Assembly: GCF_965215815.1 (NCBI RefSeq)
Contig: NZ_CBDCEO010000013.1
Span: 310,001-374,000 of the forward strand
Direction: 5' to 3'
Length of the DNA: 64,000 nt
Source of the DNA: Poriferisodalis sp965215815
Lineage (GTDB): Bacteria; Actinomycetota; Acidimicrobiia; Acidimicrobiales; Poriferisodalaceae
Shown piece by piece: positions 1 through 7,995 of this stretch (the stretch's first letter is position 1; each line of letters opens with the position of its first letter). The position numbers were made by a program, and so were the translations under genes. Under the pieces are notes generated by a model. It was not told where the DNA came from, did not search any database, and saw only the letters and a program-made list of their open reading frames with translations.

Positions 1-198
1 GGCCGGCTGGCTGTCGAGCTTCAATGAAGGGCGGATCAATTGATCCGCCAGACCACCGCTGCGCGGCGGCTGCCGCTCTGCGCGGCACGTCTTCAATGAA
101 GGGCGGATCAATTGATCCGCCAGACCACAACCGACACCTGCACGATCAACAGCAGCGACACACTTCAATGAAGGGCGGATCAATTGATCCGCCAGACC
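1..198 (-). CRISPR. End of a type I-G CRISPR array (3 repeats, 2 full spacers)
   Basis: Three identical 36-bp repeats lie at 19-54, 91-126 and 163-198, separated by two different 36-bp spacers (55-90 and 127-162). Bases 1-18 are part of a third spacer, so the array runs off the left edge. Read on the minus strand the repeat starts GGTCTGG and ends CATTGAAG, the usual form of a type I 3' end that becomes the 8-nt crRNA 5' handle. The repeat contains a perfect 20-bp palindrome, GGCGGATCAATTGATCCGCC, which would fold as the Cas6-type processing hairpin. The cas genes lie to the right on the minus strand, so the leader-proximal repeat should be 163-198 and transcription should run leftward. Direction is inferred from the repeat end and gene layout. 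Confidence 0.95.
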
Positions 199-368
199 CG
201 CTCTCGATATCTACCGGGTTTGACCAGCAGTTTCGCGAGCAGTTGCGAGCGCTCCAGGCTGGAGCGCTCGTGAGAAGAACCTTATTCGATTGTCAAGGTG
301 CAGAATTGGCCCGTACTTGCGGGGTGCGAGCGCTCCCCAGGCATCGAGGCCTGACCGGACCACTCGCA
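199..368 (-). promoter_or_regulatory. CRISPR leader region with inverted repeat
   Basis: This 170-bp noncoding stretch between cas2 and the first repeat is in the position of the leader that drives array transcription and guides spacer integration. It holds a perfect inverted repeat with 11-bp arms and a 3-nt loop (246-270, left arm CGAGCGCTCCA). The sequence GCGAGCGCTCC occurs at 245-255 and again at 326-336. There is no T-run after the hairpin on the minus strand, so a simple intrinsic terminator for the cas operon is unlikely. A docking site for Cas1-Cas2 or a host factor is possible but is only inference. Confidence 0.6.
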
Positions 369-665
369 TCAGACGATGATCGGTCCAGATTGGGGTAGTG
401 GCGGCGCGTTGCCGAGGAAGTCGAAGCACTCTCGACCTCGCTCCGTCGGCTTCCCGAGATCGATGAAGGCGATCGTGTCCTCGCCATGGTGGATGACTTC
501 TCCAAGCTCCATCTTGAGATCGATCAACTCGATGTCATCGAGATCACTGATGAACACGCTGTAGTGCATTGGCCAGCCGTATGCCTTCATCGCCTTGTGC
601 ACCCTACGGAGTCGCTTTGGATCGCTGATGTCGTAGGAGACCAGAAATCGGCGACGACTGCTCAT
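369..665 (-). CDS. cas2: CRISPR-associated endonuclease Cas2
   Basis: A 98-residue protein of normal Cas2 length. The N-terminus SSRRRFLVSYDISDPKRLRR has the ferredoxin-fold beta strand followed by the conserved Asp of YDISD and the RL-R--K helix. With Cas1 it forms the complex that inserts new spacers. The open frame continues upstream, but the ATG at 665 has a purine-rich RBS (AGGTAAGAAC) and lies 4 bp after the cas4/1 stop, so this start was chosen. It is the last gene of the cas operon and directly adjoins the leader. Confidence 0.95.
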   Translation of the reverse strand: MSSRRRFLVSYDISDPKRLRRVHKAMKAYGWPMHYSVFISDLDDIELIDLKMELGEVIHHGEDTIAFIDLGKPTERGRECFDFLGNAPPLPQSGPIIV

Positions 666-669
666 GTTC

Positions 670-2310
670 TTACCTCGTGGTGAATGGAACGTACTCGGGA
701 ATCTCACCGAGCATGCACGCAGCAAGCACTCGGGCCTGAACTTCGAGCACACGTCGATAGGTGATCTTGTAGCCATACGTAGGATGGGTGATCTCGTGGT
801 CGAGCCTCCTCTCGTAGGACGCGATCACGGCTCGACGAGCTGATTGCTCGAGCGCGACTCCCCCAGCTCGTATGACGAAACCGCTCTTGGTCACCTCGCC
901 GTTGTTGACAGCGTTGATGACGACCGACTCGGCGATGATGGGGCGGAACTCCTCAGCCAGATCAAGTGCGAGTGCGGGCCGCCCGAACCTGGGACGGTGA
1001 TAGACGCCCAAGTACGGGTCGAAGCCGATGGACAAGGCGACCGCGGTGAGGTCCTTGACCAGCAAGGCGTACAGGAATGACAGCAGGCAGTTGACCGGGT
1101 CGCGCGGCGGCCGTCGGTTGCGCCCATCGAAGTCGAACGTTCCGAGACGGTCATCCTTCAGCATGGATCCGAAGCTGCCGAAATATGAACGGGCCGCTGC
1201 GCCCTCGAGGCCCAGTAGCGACTCGATCGAATCGGTTTCGCCCGCCTTCGAGGCGAGATCCTTCAATTGCTGCACAGCCGCCTCTACCGGCTCGCGGGAA
1301 TTGCGCATCAGCAGCGTTCGGGAGTTGCGGATCTTGCCGACGACCATCTGCCGGGCGAGCGGCAAGCCGGCCTGAGCTGCCACCGCAACCTGACGCCGCC
1401 GCAGTTCCACATGCTTGGATGGCATGCCATGCGCTATCCCCGAGAACCATCCTCCGTAGCTGAACCAGCACACCGGTATGTCCTCGCGGAACGCCGCGTG
1501 CAGCAACTGCGTGGACACTTGCACGTTCCCGCTGAGGTTGATCTGCGAAACGTCGATGAGACGATCGCTGCGTACCACTTCACGATTGACCTTGACCTCT
1601 ACCCGACGTTGGCTGACGCCGAGCCGAGCACCCTGCTCCGTCACATACAACGGACGAGCCGCCGAATCGCGTGGTGTGAGTCGCCGCGGAGCCTTGTCGA
1701 CGCGACCGGTATGAAAATTGGTCTCGTCCGGCAGGCAGATTCCAACCAGCGAACAGCGCGGGCACTTGGGGCTGTCCACCAAGGGCGGTGGCGGGTCGTC
1801 CGAAGCCGCTACGTGACGCAGTCGCTCAACGACATCGAGCACCCGCTGCATGAGCCGGTCGTCGAATTCAACGGTCGTGCGCTCGCGGGACGAAGCGAAG
1901 TAGAACTGGCCCTGGTCGCAGTCATAGCCCTCGTCACGCAAGATCAGACCGATAGCAGCCAGCTGCAGAAGCTCCGGCTCCCAAGCTGGTCCGTGCTTGG
2001 GGGGCCGGCCGCGTTTGACCTCGACGGGAACGACCTTTCCGTCGAGGCCCTCGACGATGTCGGTCTTGGCGATGAGCCCAAGCCGCTCGGAGCTGACGAG
2101 CACCGAGCGCGCATTGCGCACTGGATCGTCCTCCGAGGACACGCCCATGCTTCCGCCGCCTTGATCCACGCTGCGATGCACGTAGCGGCCGTGCACCGTG
2201 TCGGCGTTGTCTTCGAAGCGACTCTGGACCCACTCCAAGTAGAACAGTCGCGGGCAGTACACGAACTCATTGACCATCCGGGCCGGAACGAGTTCGGGTA
2301 CGTCAGTCAC
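670..2310 (-). CDS. cas4/cas1: Cas4-Cas1 fusion (spacer acquisition)
   Basis: This 546-residue protein is a natural fusion of Cas4 and Cas1, a hallmark of type I-G. The Cas4 half (about 1-205) has FVYCPRLFYLEW with the first iron-sulfur Cys near residue 19, the nuclease segment DIVEG...VPVEVKRG, and the C-terminal cluster CPRCSLVGIC. The Cas1 half (about 215-546) carries the metal-binding Glu in LLGLEGAAARSYF and the GFDPYLGVYHRPRFGRPALA segment with its conserved His, followed by DLAEEFRP. Cas4 should trim and select PAM-bearing prespacers and hand them to Cas1-Cas2. The start is GTG and overlaps the preceding stop in GTGACTGA (2303-2310), indicating translational coupling. Confidence 0.96.
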   Translation of the reverse strand: MTDVPELVPARMVNEFVYCPRLFYLEWVQSRFEDNADTVHGRYVHRSVDQGGGSMGVSSEDDPVRNARSVLVSSERLGLIAKTDIVEGLDGKVVPVEVKRGRPPKHGPAWEPELLQLAAIGLILRDEGYDCDQGQFYFASSRERTTVEFDDRLMQRVLDVVERLRHVAASDDPPPPLVDSPKCPRCSLVGICLPDETNFHTGRVDKAPRRLTPRDSAARPLYVTEQGARLGVSQRRVEVKVNREVVRSDRLIDVSQINLSGNVQVSTQLLHAAFREDIPVCWFSYGGWFSGIAHGMPSKHVELRRRQVAVAAQAGLPLARQMVVGKIRNSRTLLMRNSREPVEAAVQQLKDLASKAGETDSIESLLGLEGAAARSYFGSFGSMLKDDRLGTFDFDGRNRRPPRDPVNCLLSFLYALLVKDLTAVALSIGFDPYLGVYHRPRFGRPALALDLAEEFRPIIAESVVINAVNNGEVTKSGFVIRAGGVALEQSARRAVIASYERRLDHEITHPTYGYKITYRRVLEVQARVLAACMLGEIPEYVPFTTR

Positions 2311-3223
2311 GTTGCCAGATCACCCTGGGTGGGCCGAACGTGCCGTAGCCGCCCTGGTCGCTGCGACGAATCTGGGACTGCATGACCCTCGTGATGCCCC
2401 AGCCTTGGTACTGGTCAGCGCGGTGTCGAAACTGCCGTGCCGATTCGCCATTGCTCGGCTCGGGCGCCGACGCGTGAGCTAGTAACGACCTCACTGCGCC
2501 AATGGTCGCGGGCCGACCCCATAGAGGCCACGCAAAGCTGCCGCGCTTCCAGCTCCCGGAACAGCCCTGCGTAGCAGTGCCTCGGGCAGAACGAAAGCAG
2601 GGGTACCGGCTCAGGCCCAATAACGCGAGGGCCTCTGCTCCTGGATTGGTGAGCTTCTTGTCGGACGACGGATTCACCGAACTGAGCGCGTACACACGAT
2701 CGTCGACCACGTCCCACATCAGCGAGGGGCGAGTGCTCGCGTACGACCAAGGAAGAGTCATGTCCGCGACAAGTTCCTCGCTGGTTACGTCACCGAGAAT
2801 CTCGCGTGCCATCGAGACGAACTTCATCTGGCCCGCTGTGAAATAGAAGTCCGACGGTTTCGCCTTGCCGCTGTTGTCGAGACTGTTCTCCGCTACCAGG
2901 CACATCGCGAGAACGCCCACGGCCGGACTGGAACGTGCGTTGTGGAGGTATTGCGTGATCGCTGCTGGGTCGAGCTTGAGCTTCTCGTCGACCGTTGCAG
3001 CCAGCGCCGGGCCTTCCAGCCAACGCTCTGCCGACGCGAGCGCCGTCGCGGCAATCGCTTCGGCATCGCCGTCAACGCCCAACACCGCATGCGGAACCGC
3101 ATCATCGGTCCAATGCAGCGACGTCGACTCCCCCGCATGCTCAGCCGCGGCTTGGGCTCCGAGCGCCGCCAGGAAGCCAAGTGGGTTGTTGCCAGCAAGT
3201 CCAGGCAATTGCCGCTCAGGCAT
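2303..3223 (-). CDS. Short Csx17/Cas3-extension-like type I-G protein
   Basis: A 306-residue protein between cas3 and cas4/1. The N-terminus MPERQLPGLAGNNPLGFLAA (residues 1-20) recalls the LPG..-P.-.L-ALG start of Csx17-type large subunits and of a short family found next to Cas3 in actinobacterial type I-G loci. Full Csx17 is roughly twice this length and no other large-subunit candidate exists in the operon. By position it should be an effector component (Cas8-like PAM sensing or a Cas3 adaptor), but that role is inferred. The start is the ATG at 3223, which overlaps the cas3 stop in ATGCCTGA; the longer upstream open frame lies inside cas3. Confidence 0.75.
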   Translation of the reverse strand: MPERQLPGLAGNNPLGFLAALGAQAAAEHAGESTSLHWTDDAVPHAVLGVDGDAEAIAATALASAERWLEGPALAATVDEKLKLDPAAITQYLHNARSSPAVGVLAMCLVAENSLDNSGKAKPSDFYFTAGQMKFVSMAREILGDVTSEELVADMTLPWSYASTRPSLMWDVVDDRVYALSSVNPSSDKKLTNPGAEALALLGLSRYPCFRSARGTATQGCSGSWKRGSFAWPLWGRPATIGAVRSLLAHASAPEPSNGESARQFRHRADQYQGWGITRVMQSQIRRSDQGGYGTFGPPRVIWQRD

Positions 3224-6200
3224 CAACGGACTCCCACTTTGCTCGAACCCCATCGCGAGCTTCTTGGGCGCTCTGCCGGTGATCAGCGAGGCGGAGAATT
3301 GCTTCGAGCCACGCAAGACCGTGGTGGCCGTACTTTGCGCTCAAGCGCCAGAAACGATCAGTCATCTCGATTGCCATGGGTGTGTCGCTGAAGTTCGTAC
3401 GCGCGAACAGCATCGTGCCGTCCAACTCATATGCCAAGTCCTGCGGGTAATCGTCCGAGACGATTCGGGGCAGGGGACGACCCTGGCCGTGATGAGTCGC
3501 CACGAGATGCAGCACCAGGTCGGGATCGTGGCAACACGCCATGAGCTCCTGGGCTGACTGCGCCATTGCCACACTTGCAACTTCGTGGCGCACGGGTGGC
3601 CACAGGTGAGGACGAGGTCGAGCGGAAGGCAGTGACTTCGCGAGTGGCTTGTCCTGCATCGCTTGACGGACGCGATCATGGCCGACCATCTGCGCCTGGA
3701 ATCGGCTATCTACCTTGCCGAGATCGTGCAGCTCGCCGGCGCGTCGCAAGTCTGAAATCAACGCATCTGAGAGTCCGAGGCGGTGCCCGAATGCTGCCGC
3801 ACGCTCGCCGACACCCGGGAGGTGGTCCTCCAAGAGGACGCCGGTACCTGTCAGGGACGCATCGTTGCCGTCGATTCCGAGCGTCGCGTCATCCACGGAA
3901 CGCTCGACGACTACGAAGTAGTCCTCGAGACGAGCTTGATCCGATGGAGTGGCAACTTCGGACGATGCCGGAGTCACTAACTCGACGCTGAATTCACGCT
4001 GATCCGCCTCTGCCAGCCACCGCAGTGTTCCGAGTTGTTCTTGCACCGCGCTTCGCGCAGTACCGCTCTGGCGACCGTTCGCGAATTCTGCGTCGTCGAG
4101 CGGCCGAGAATGTCCGGCAATCAACCACGCGGGCAACAAGCCGCTCTCGGCTGGCTGCGAATCAGCAACCTGCAGGACGCTACGGGCCCACGCCTGCACC
4201 TGCTGCCTCCTCGAGAGTGCCGCGGGTTGGGCCTCTTCCGCCGCAGCCTCGCTGATGGGCTCCGGCAAATCCGCAACGTCGCCGCCAAGTCGGTGTTGGA
4301 TCTGCAAACGCAGACCATCGCCGAGGCGCAATGTGCGTCGCCGTCCGTACGCCCATTGAGCCTCGTCACCCAGGTCGTCGGCAGCCGGGTCCGCTGTGCC
4401 GTCGTGATCGTCAGCACCAGGTCCGGTCCTGACGACCTTCGTACGCTGAGGATCCCAAGTGCCAGCGGTGAGGCCGCCTCGAGCTGGATCGACCAGCAAG
4501 ACGTCGCCCGGTCGCACATCGTCAATTCCAACTTCTTCGAAGATTTCGTCACCGCCGCAGTACCGGCAAACGAGATTGCTCGCTGTACTTGCAGTCTCAT
4601 CACCAGCGCGAATCGGCCTGCTTTGCGGGGCGGGTGTGCCGACATCCGCGGTCGGCGTCTCGTCGGCTCCACGCAGCCATGCACGTGCCGCTGACATCGG
4701 CACCGACAAGTGCTCCGCTGGGCGCGGTGGCACTAACCGCAGTGCCTCACTGCTTCGGTCCTGGCGCCAGATGATTGAGACCTCGGGCTCCGGAGGATTC
4801 TCGTCGAAACCATGCAGGAAGTCGCTGATGTCCGGTTGCACAAGAGGTTCAGGATTCGTCTGCGTCCACGCTTCGATGTGCGTGGGCAGCAACAACGGTG
4901 CTTGTGCTGCTGGCGCGCTCGCGTCGACGGGAAAACCCTTCAGCCTCTCGCTCGCCGGACCGACATCAATTCTCGCTTCGGCGGCACGCTCCCCCAACTC
5001 ACGCCAGGTGACACGGACCGCTTGGCCGTAAATCGGGTCAGGGCGCTCGCCTTCGACATCGGACTTCAGGCCAAGAATCCAACAGCGCGCCGGTTGACCC
5101 GTGCGCTTCGCCAATGTTCCGCGCCGGTCGAGGCGACCTACCCGCTGGCGGAGGCTGTCGAGTGGGCACGCCTCAGTGATCAGCGCATCGAAGCTGAAGT
5201 CGGCGCCGACTTCGATCGACTGCGTTGCTACCACGACCGTCCGATCCGCATCAGGATTCCGGCTATCGGGATCAACTAGCTCAGCGATCTCGCGGAGTCG
5301 ACGCTCCCGGTCCAGCGGGCGCATGCGACCGGTAATGAGATGCGCTATGAATCCTTCCTCGCTCAAGGCACGCTGCACCTCTCGTGCTGTGCGCACTCGA
5401 TTCACGACGACGCCGACGCTTCGTTCGTGTTCTTGGAGTTCGTCCTGGATGATGCGCAGGATCTCCTTCGGCAAGGCCGCATGGGGTGCTTTGCCCGGCA
5501 CTAGCACTAGACGCGCCCGCTTCGGCGCATGAGTGATGAGACGGAGCCGCTCTCTCGATGCATCCGGGCCTTCAAGGTCCGTGGAGGGATCAAGCACGAA
5601 ACGACGACGCTCATCGCCGGGGGGCGTCGCCGACATCTCGACGATGCAGCCCCTCTTGGGCAGCAGCGTGTCATCGAAGGAGTTAATGGAAGCTTCCAAT
5701 CTGATATCGCGCAATGTGGCCACGAACGGCCGACTCAAATGGACCTCGTCGAGAATGACCAAGCAGTCGTTGCCCGCCAGGCCCGCATGGATCGGCCGCA
5801 TGCCTGAACTGACCCCATAGCCACGGAACAAGAGCTTCGAGCCGAACTGGTCAACCGTGGAGACCATCACCCACGGCTGATCGGGCCGCGTCGCCCACTC
5901 ATTGTCGAGCGGGATTCCGCCGCGCAGTGCCGAGACACCAATGGGCTGGTCCACTTCAGCGGCGACCTCATAGAGGGCTGATCGCACTCGGTCAAGCACA
6001 CCGCCATCCGCATAGCGGATTGCATCGCTGATTCGGTGGGCTCGCTTATAGACCTGATCGACGACGATGCGGCGGTCGATGACGAATACGACGCGTCGCG
6101 GGAACACCTCGGGTTTGGCCGCTAGAGCGAACACTGCCGTATCGAGCACCGCCGTCTTGCCAGCACCTGTCGGTAGGTCGATCACCTCGGGCCAACACTC

Positions 6201-6311
6201 CTCTGTGAGCACTTGCTCGGTGAGGCGCACCTGCCAGGGATACGGCGACTGATCGTGGACAGCCTCGAAGAAGGAAGCAAAGTCGTCGGCAAACAGCTGT
6301 TCAATGCTCAA
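3216..6311 (-). CDS. cas3: Cas3 helicase-nuclease, C-terminal HD domain
   Basis: About 1031 residues. Helicase part: YPWQ near the N-terminus, Walker A LPTGAGKT (about 46-53), DExH box LVILDEVHLSRPF, motif III EMSATP, and motif VI QRVGRLDRRG. The HD nuclease is at the C-terminus: ELHDLGKVDSRFQ, RHEVAS, ATHHGQGRP and RLADHR. Helicase-then-HD order is the type I-G arrangement. Cas3 is recruited by the crRNA complex to unwind and degrade target DNA. The open frame extends to 6473 inside csb2. No ATG or GTG fits the junction, so I placed the start at TTG 6311, overlapping the csb2 stop; this start is uncertain. The downstream gene overlaps by 8 bp. Confidence 0.93.
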   Translation of the reverse strand: MSIEQLFADDFASFFEAVHDQSPYPWQVRLTEQVLTEECWPEVIDLPTGAGKTAVLDTAVFALAAKPEVFPRRVVFVIDRRIVVDQVYKRAHRISDAIRYADGGVLDRVRSALYEVAAEVDQPIGVSALRGGIPLDNEWATRPDQPWVMVSTVDQFGSKLLFRGYGVSSGMRPIHAGLAGNDCLVILDEVHLSRPFVATLRDIRLEASINSFDDTLLPKRGCIVEMSATPPGDERRRFVLDPSTDLEGPDASRERLRLITHAPKRARLVLVPGKAPHAALPKEILRIIQDELQEHERSVGVVVNRVRTAREVQRALSEEGFIAHLITGRMRPLDRERRLREIAELVDPDSRNPDADRTVVVATQSIEVGADFSFDALITEACPLDSLRQRVGRLDRRGTLAKRTGQPARCWILGLKSDVEGERPDPIYGQAVRVTWRELGERAAEARIDVGPASERLKGFPVDASAPAAQAPLLLPTHIEAWTQTNPEPLVQPDISDFLHGFDENPPEPEVSIIWRQDRSSEALRLVPPRPAEHLSVPMSAARAWLRGADETPTADVGTPAPQSRPIRAGDETASTASNLVCRYCGGDEIFEEVGIDDVRPGDVLLVDPARGGLTAGTWDPQRTKVVRTGPGADDHDGTADPAADDLGDEAQWAYGRRRTLRLGDGLRLQIQHRLGGDVADLPEPISEAAAEEAQPAALSRRQQVQAWARSVLQVADSQPAESGLLPAWLIAGHSRPLDDAEFANGRQSGTARSAVQEQLGTLRWLAEADQREFSVELVTPASSEVATPSDQARLEDYFVVVERSVDDATLGIDGNDASLTGTGVLLEDHLPGVGERAAAFGHRLGLSDALISDLRRAGELHDLGKVDSRFQAQMVGHDRVRQAMQDKPLAKSLPSARPRPHLWPPVRHEVASVAMAQSAQELMACCHDPDLVLHLVATHHGQGRPLPRIVSDDYPQDLAYELDGTMLFARTNFSDTPMAIEMTDRFWRLSAKYGHHGLAWLEAILRLADHRQSAQEARDGVRAKWESVDA

Positions 6312-7995
6312 CTTGGCCCAGCCCGTCTCTGGTTTCAGACGTCGTCGGTCGTGCCGGAAGTGGTCGCATGAGGCCAAGTCCAAGAAACCTGCCGGAACCC
6401 AGCACGACCGGGCCCTCGACTTCTGCGTCGAATCGCAAGGCCGCATGTACAAGCCGCCGACGGACCTCGTCACCTCGTCGAGAGCCCTGCACGAAGGCCG
6501 GAAAGGCAGCAGCAGGCCGGGCCCCGGTCATGAGCGGATCGAGCGAGATTGCTACCGATGCGGGCTCGGGCAGATCGACATGAACGCACGATTGCCGCAC
6601 CTGATCTTCCGCTGCGGCCCAGGCCTTCGCTCGGGCGGCAGGCGAACCCTGCGTCAGCCGACCCGGGTTCTTGGGCAGGGCAATCGGAGTTGCGCTCACC
6701 CAGTCATGGGAAGGCCGAGACCATGCTCGAGGTTCAAGGCTTTTGAACTCGAACGGCGGTTGTTTGCGTTGGAGATCAACCACGGCGCCACCGGGAAGTG
6801 TCAGTCGGCACTGACCATTTGGCTCGGCTCGCTCCCACAGGCCGATAGCTCGCAAGGCAGCTCGCGTCGCCGCTTCGTCGAGCCCATCAGGCAGTATCAC
6901 GGCCATGCCCATGAGTCGGCCATCTGCGTGGATGTGACCGACGTTCGGCAGCGCCAAGAACGCGATGTGAGGGTCACGGCTCGGCCTGCCGTCCGGCAGA
7001 TGGCCACTGAGGCCTTCCGGCAACGGGTCGTCAGCGTGATGGAAAACCGCTCCGCGCAGCGCCTCAGTCAGTTCCACCGTGCGCGTCAACGGCAAGTGGC
7101 GTTTGTCGCCCGGTAGTTCGAAGACAACGAGTTCGCCAGCGATATCGGGTCGCACGGCTGCAGACGCGATGCCTTCGTCGGTGTCCACATACGCGTATCG
7201 AACGCCGACGAACGGCAACGCACGCGGCCGGATGCCTTCGTGGGCCGCATGCATCTGCTCGAGAGCAGCAAGCTGGCCGCGCTGAGCGCAGCGCAATATC
7301 GTCGTTCCGTTGCCCGGCCGCATCGTCGGCTCCGGTGCACTCCGGAGCAACCGGCACGACACCAGCGACGACGAATGTCCAAGGCGAGTCACTCTGCCAA
7401 GCAACACGTCAAGCGCAGCCGCGACGCCGGACGAAGGGGCTGTCTCCCAGCTGAACGTCACATGGGGGCAGTCAGGTGTGACGGATGGAAACTGACGTTC
7501 CTGTTTGCCACGGCCCTCTGGAAGGAGCGCGGCCGCAGCGCTTGGATTGGTCGTGCCCACCGGGCCGACCATTGATGCCACATCGCGTTCCTTGTCGATT
7601 TTGTCGCGCAAGCGCTCGATGGCTTGGGCCACCTCGCCGCCGGTTGATTCGAGCTCTTGGTAGTACCCATCAAGGAAGTCAGACAACCGCTCGACGCGAC
7701 GCCGATACTGAGCACCCGAGACGACCGATGCATCGTTCACGGGAACGAAGTGGCTCACGGGCCGGCGAACGGCCGTGTCCTCGGATCGAGACGCCGTAAT
7801 CGCCGGTGCGGCCTGGCCTTCGAGCCACTCCAGCGCGCGCCGCTCGTCGACATCGGGAACGTCAGCGGCGGCCCACGTCGCCACGAGCGCCGAGAACAAG
7901 CGCGCTGGGTGCGGCGGCCATTCGTGCTCACGGCGGTCGTGGTGCGCCGTCGCCACATAGCGGCCGGTCAAAAGCGTGACCTCGACGGCAATCAC
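6301..7995 (-). CDS. csb2: Csb2, type I-G Cas5-Cas6 fusion (GSU0054 family)
   Basis: A 564-residue protein starting with GTG that overlaps the csb1 stop in GTGA. The N-terminus (IAVEVTLLTGRYVAT..HEWPPHPARLFSAL) matches GSU0054-type proteins, in which an N-terminal Cas5 module joins a C-terminal Cas6-like module. The C-terminal glycine-rich loop GSGRFLGLGLMRP (about 530-543) is the RAMP/Cas6 signature. Expected role: bind the 5' handle of the crRNA and cut the palindromic repeat hairpin, since no separate cas6 is present. It lies between csb1 and cas3 in one operon. Confidence 0.92.
   Translation of the reverse strand: MIAVEVTLLTGRYVATAHHDRREHEWPPHPARLFSALVATWAAADVPDVDERRALEWLEGQAAPAITASRSEDTAVRRPVSHFVPVNDASVVSGAQYRRRVERLSDFLDGYYQELESTGGEVAQAIERLRDKIDKERDVASMVGPVGTTNPSAAAALLPEGRGKQERQFPSVTPDCPHVTFSWETAPSSGVAAALDVLLGRVTRLGHSSSLVSCRLLRSAPEPTMRPGNGTTILRCAQRGQLAALEQMHAAHEGIRPRALPFVGVRYAYVDTDEGIASAAVRPDIAGELVVFELPGDKRHLPLTRTVELTEALRGAVFHHADDPLPEGLSGHLPDGRPSRDPHIAFLALPNVGHIHADGRLMGMAVILPDGLDEAATRAALRAIGLWERAEPNGQCRLTLPGGAVVDLQRKQPPFEFKSLEPRAWSRPSHDWVSATPIALPKNPGRLTQGSPAARAKAWAAAEDQVRQSCVHVDLPEPASVAISLDPLMTGARPAAAFPAFVQGSRRGDEVRRRLVHAALRFDAEVEGPVVLGSGRFLGLGLMRPLPARPTTSETRDGLGQVEH

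Noticed and set aside
246..270. Leader hairpin as an intrinsic terminator of the cas operon
   Set aside because: No T-run follows on the minus strand, and stopping there would also affect leader function; kept as a leader motif instead.
24..398. Plus-strand frame through the CRISPR array with repeated MKGGSIDPPD units
   Set aside because: The repetition comes from the CRISPR repeats read in frame (period 72 is divisible by 3); no gene.
1267..2385. Long plus-strand frame of 372 codons
   Set aside because: Antisense shadow of cas4/1 in GC-rich DNA; the minus frame has full Cas4 and Cas1 motifs.
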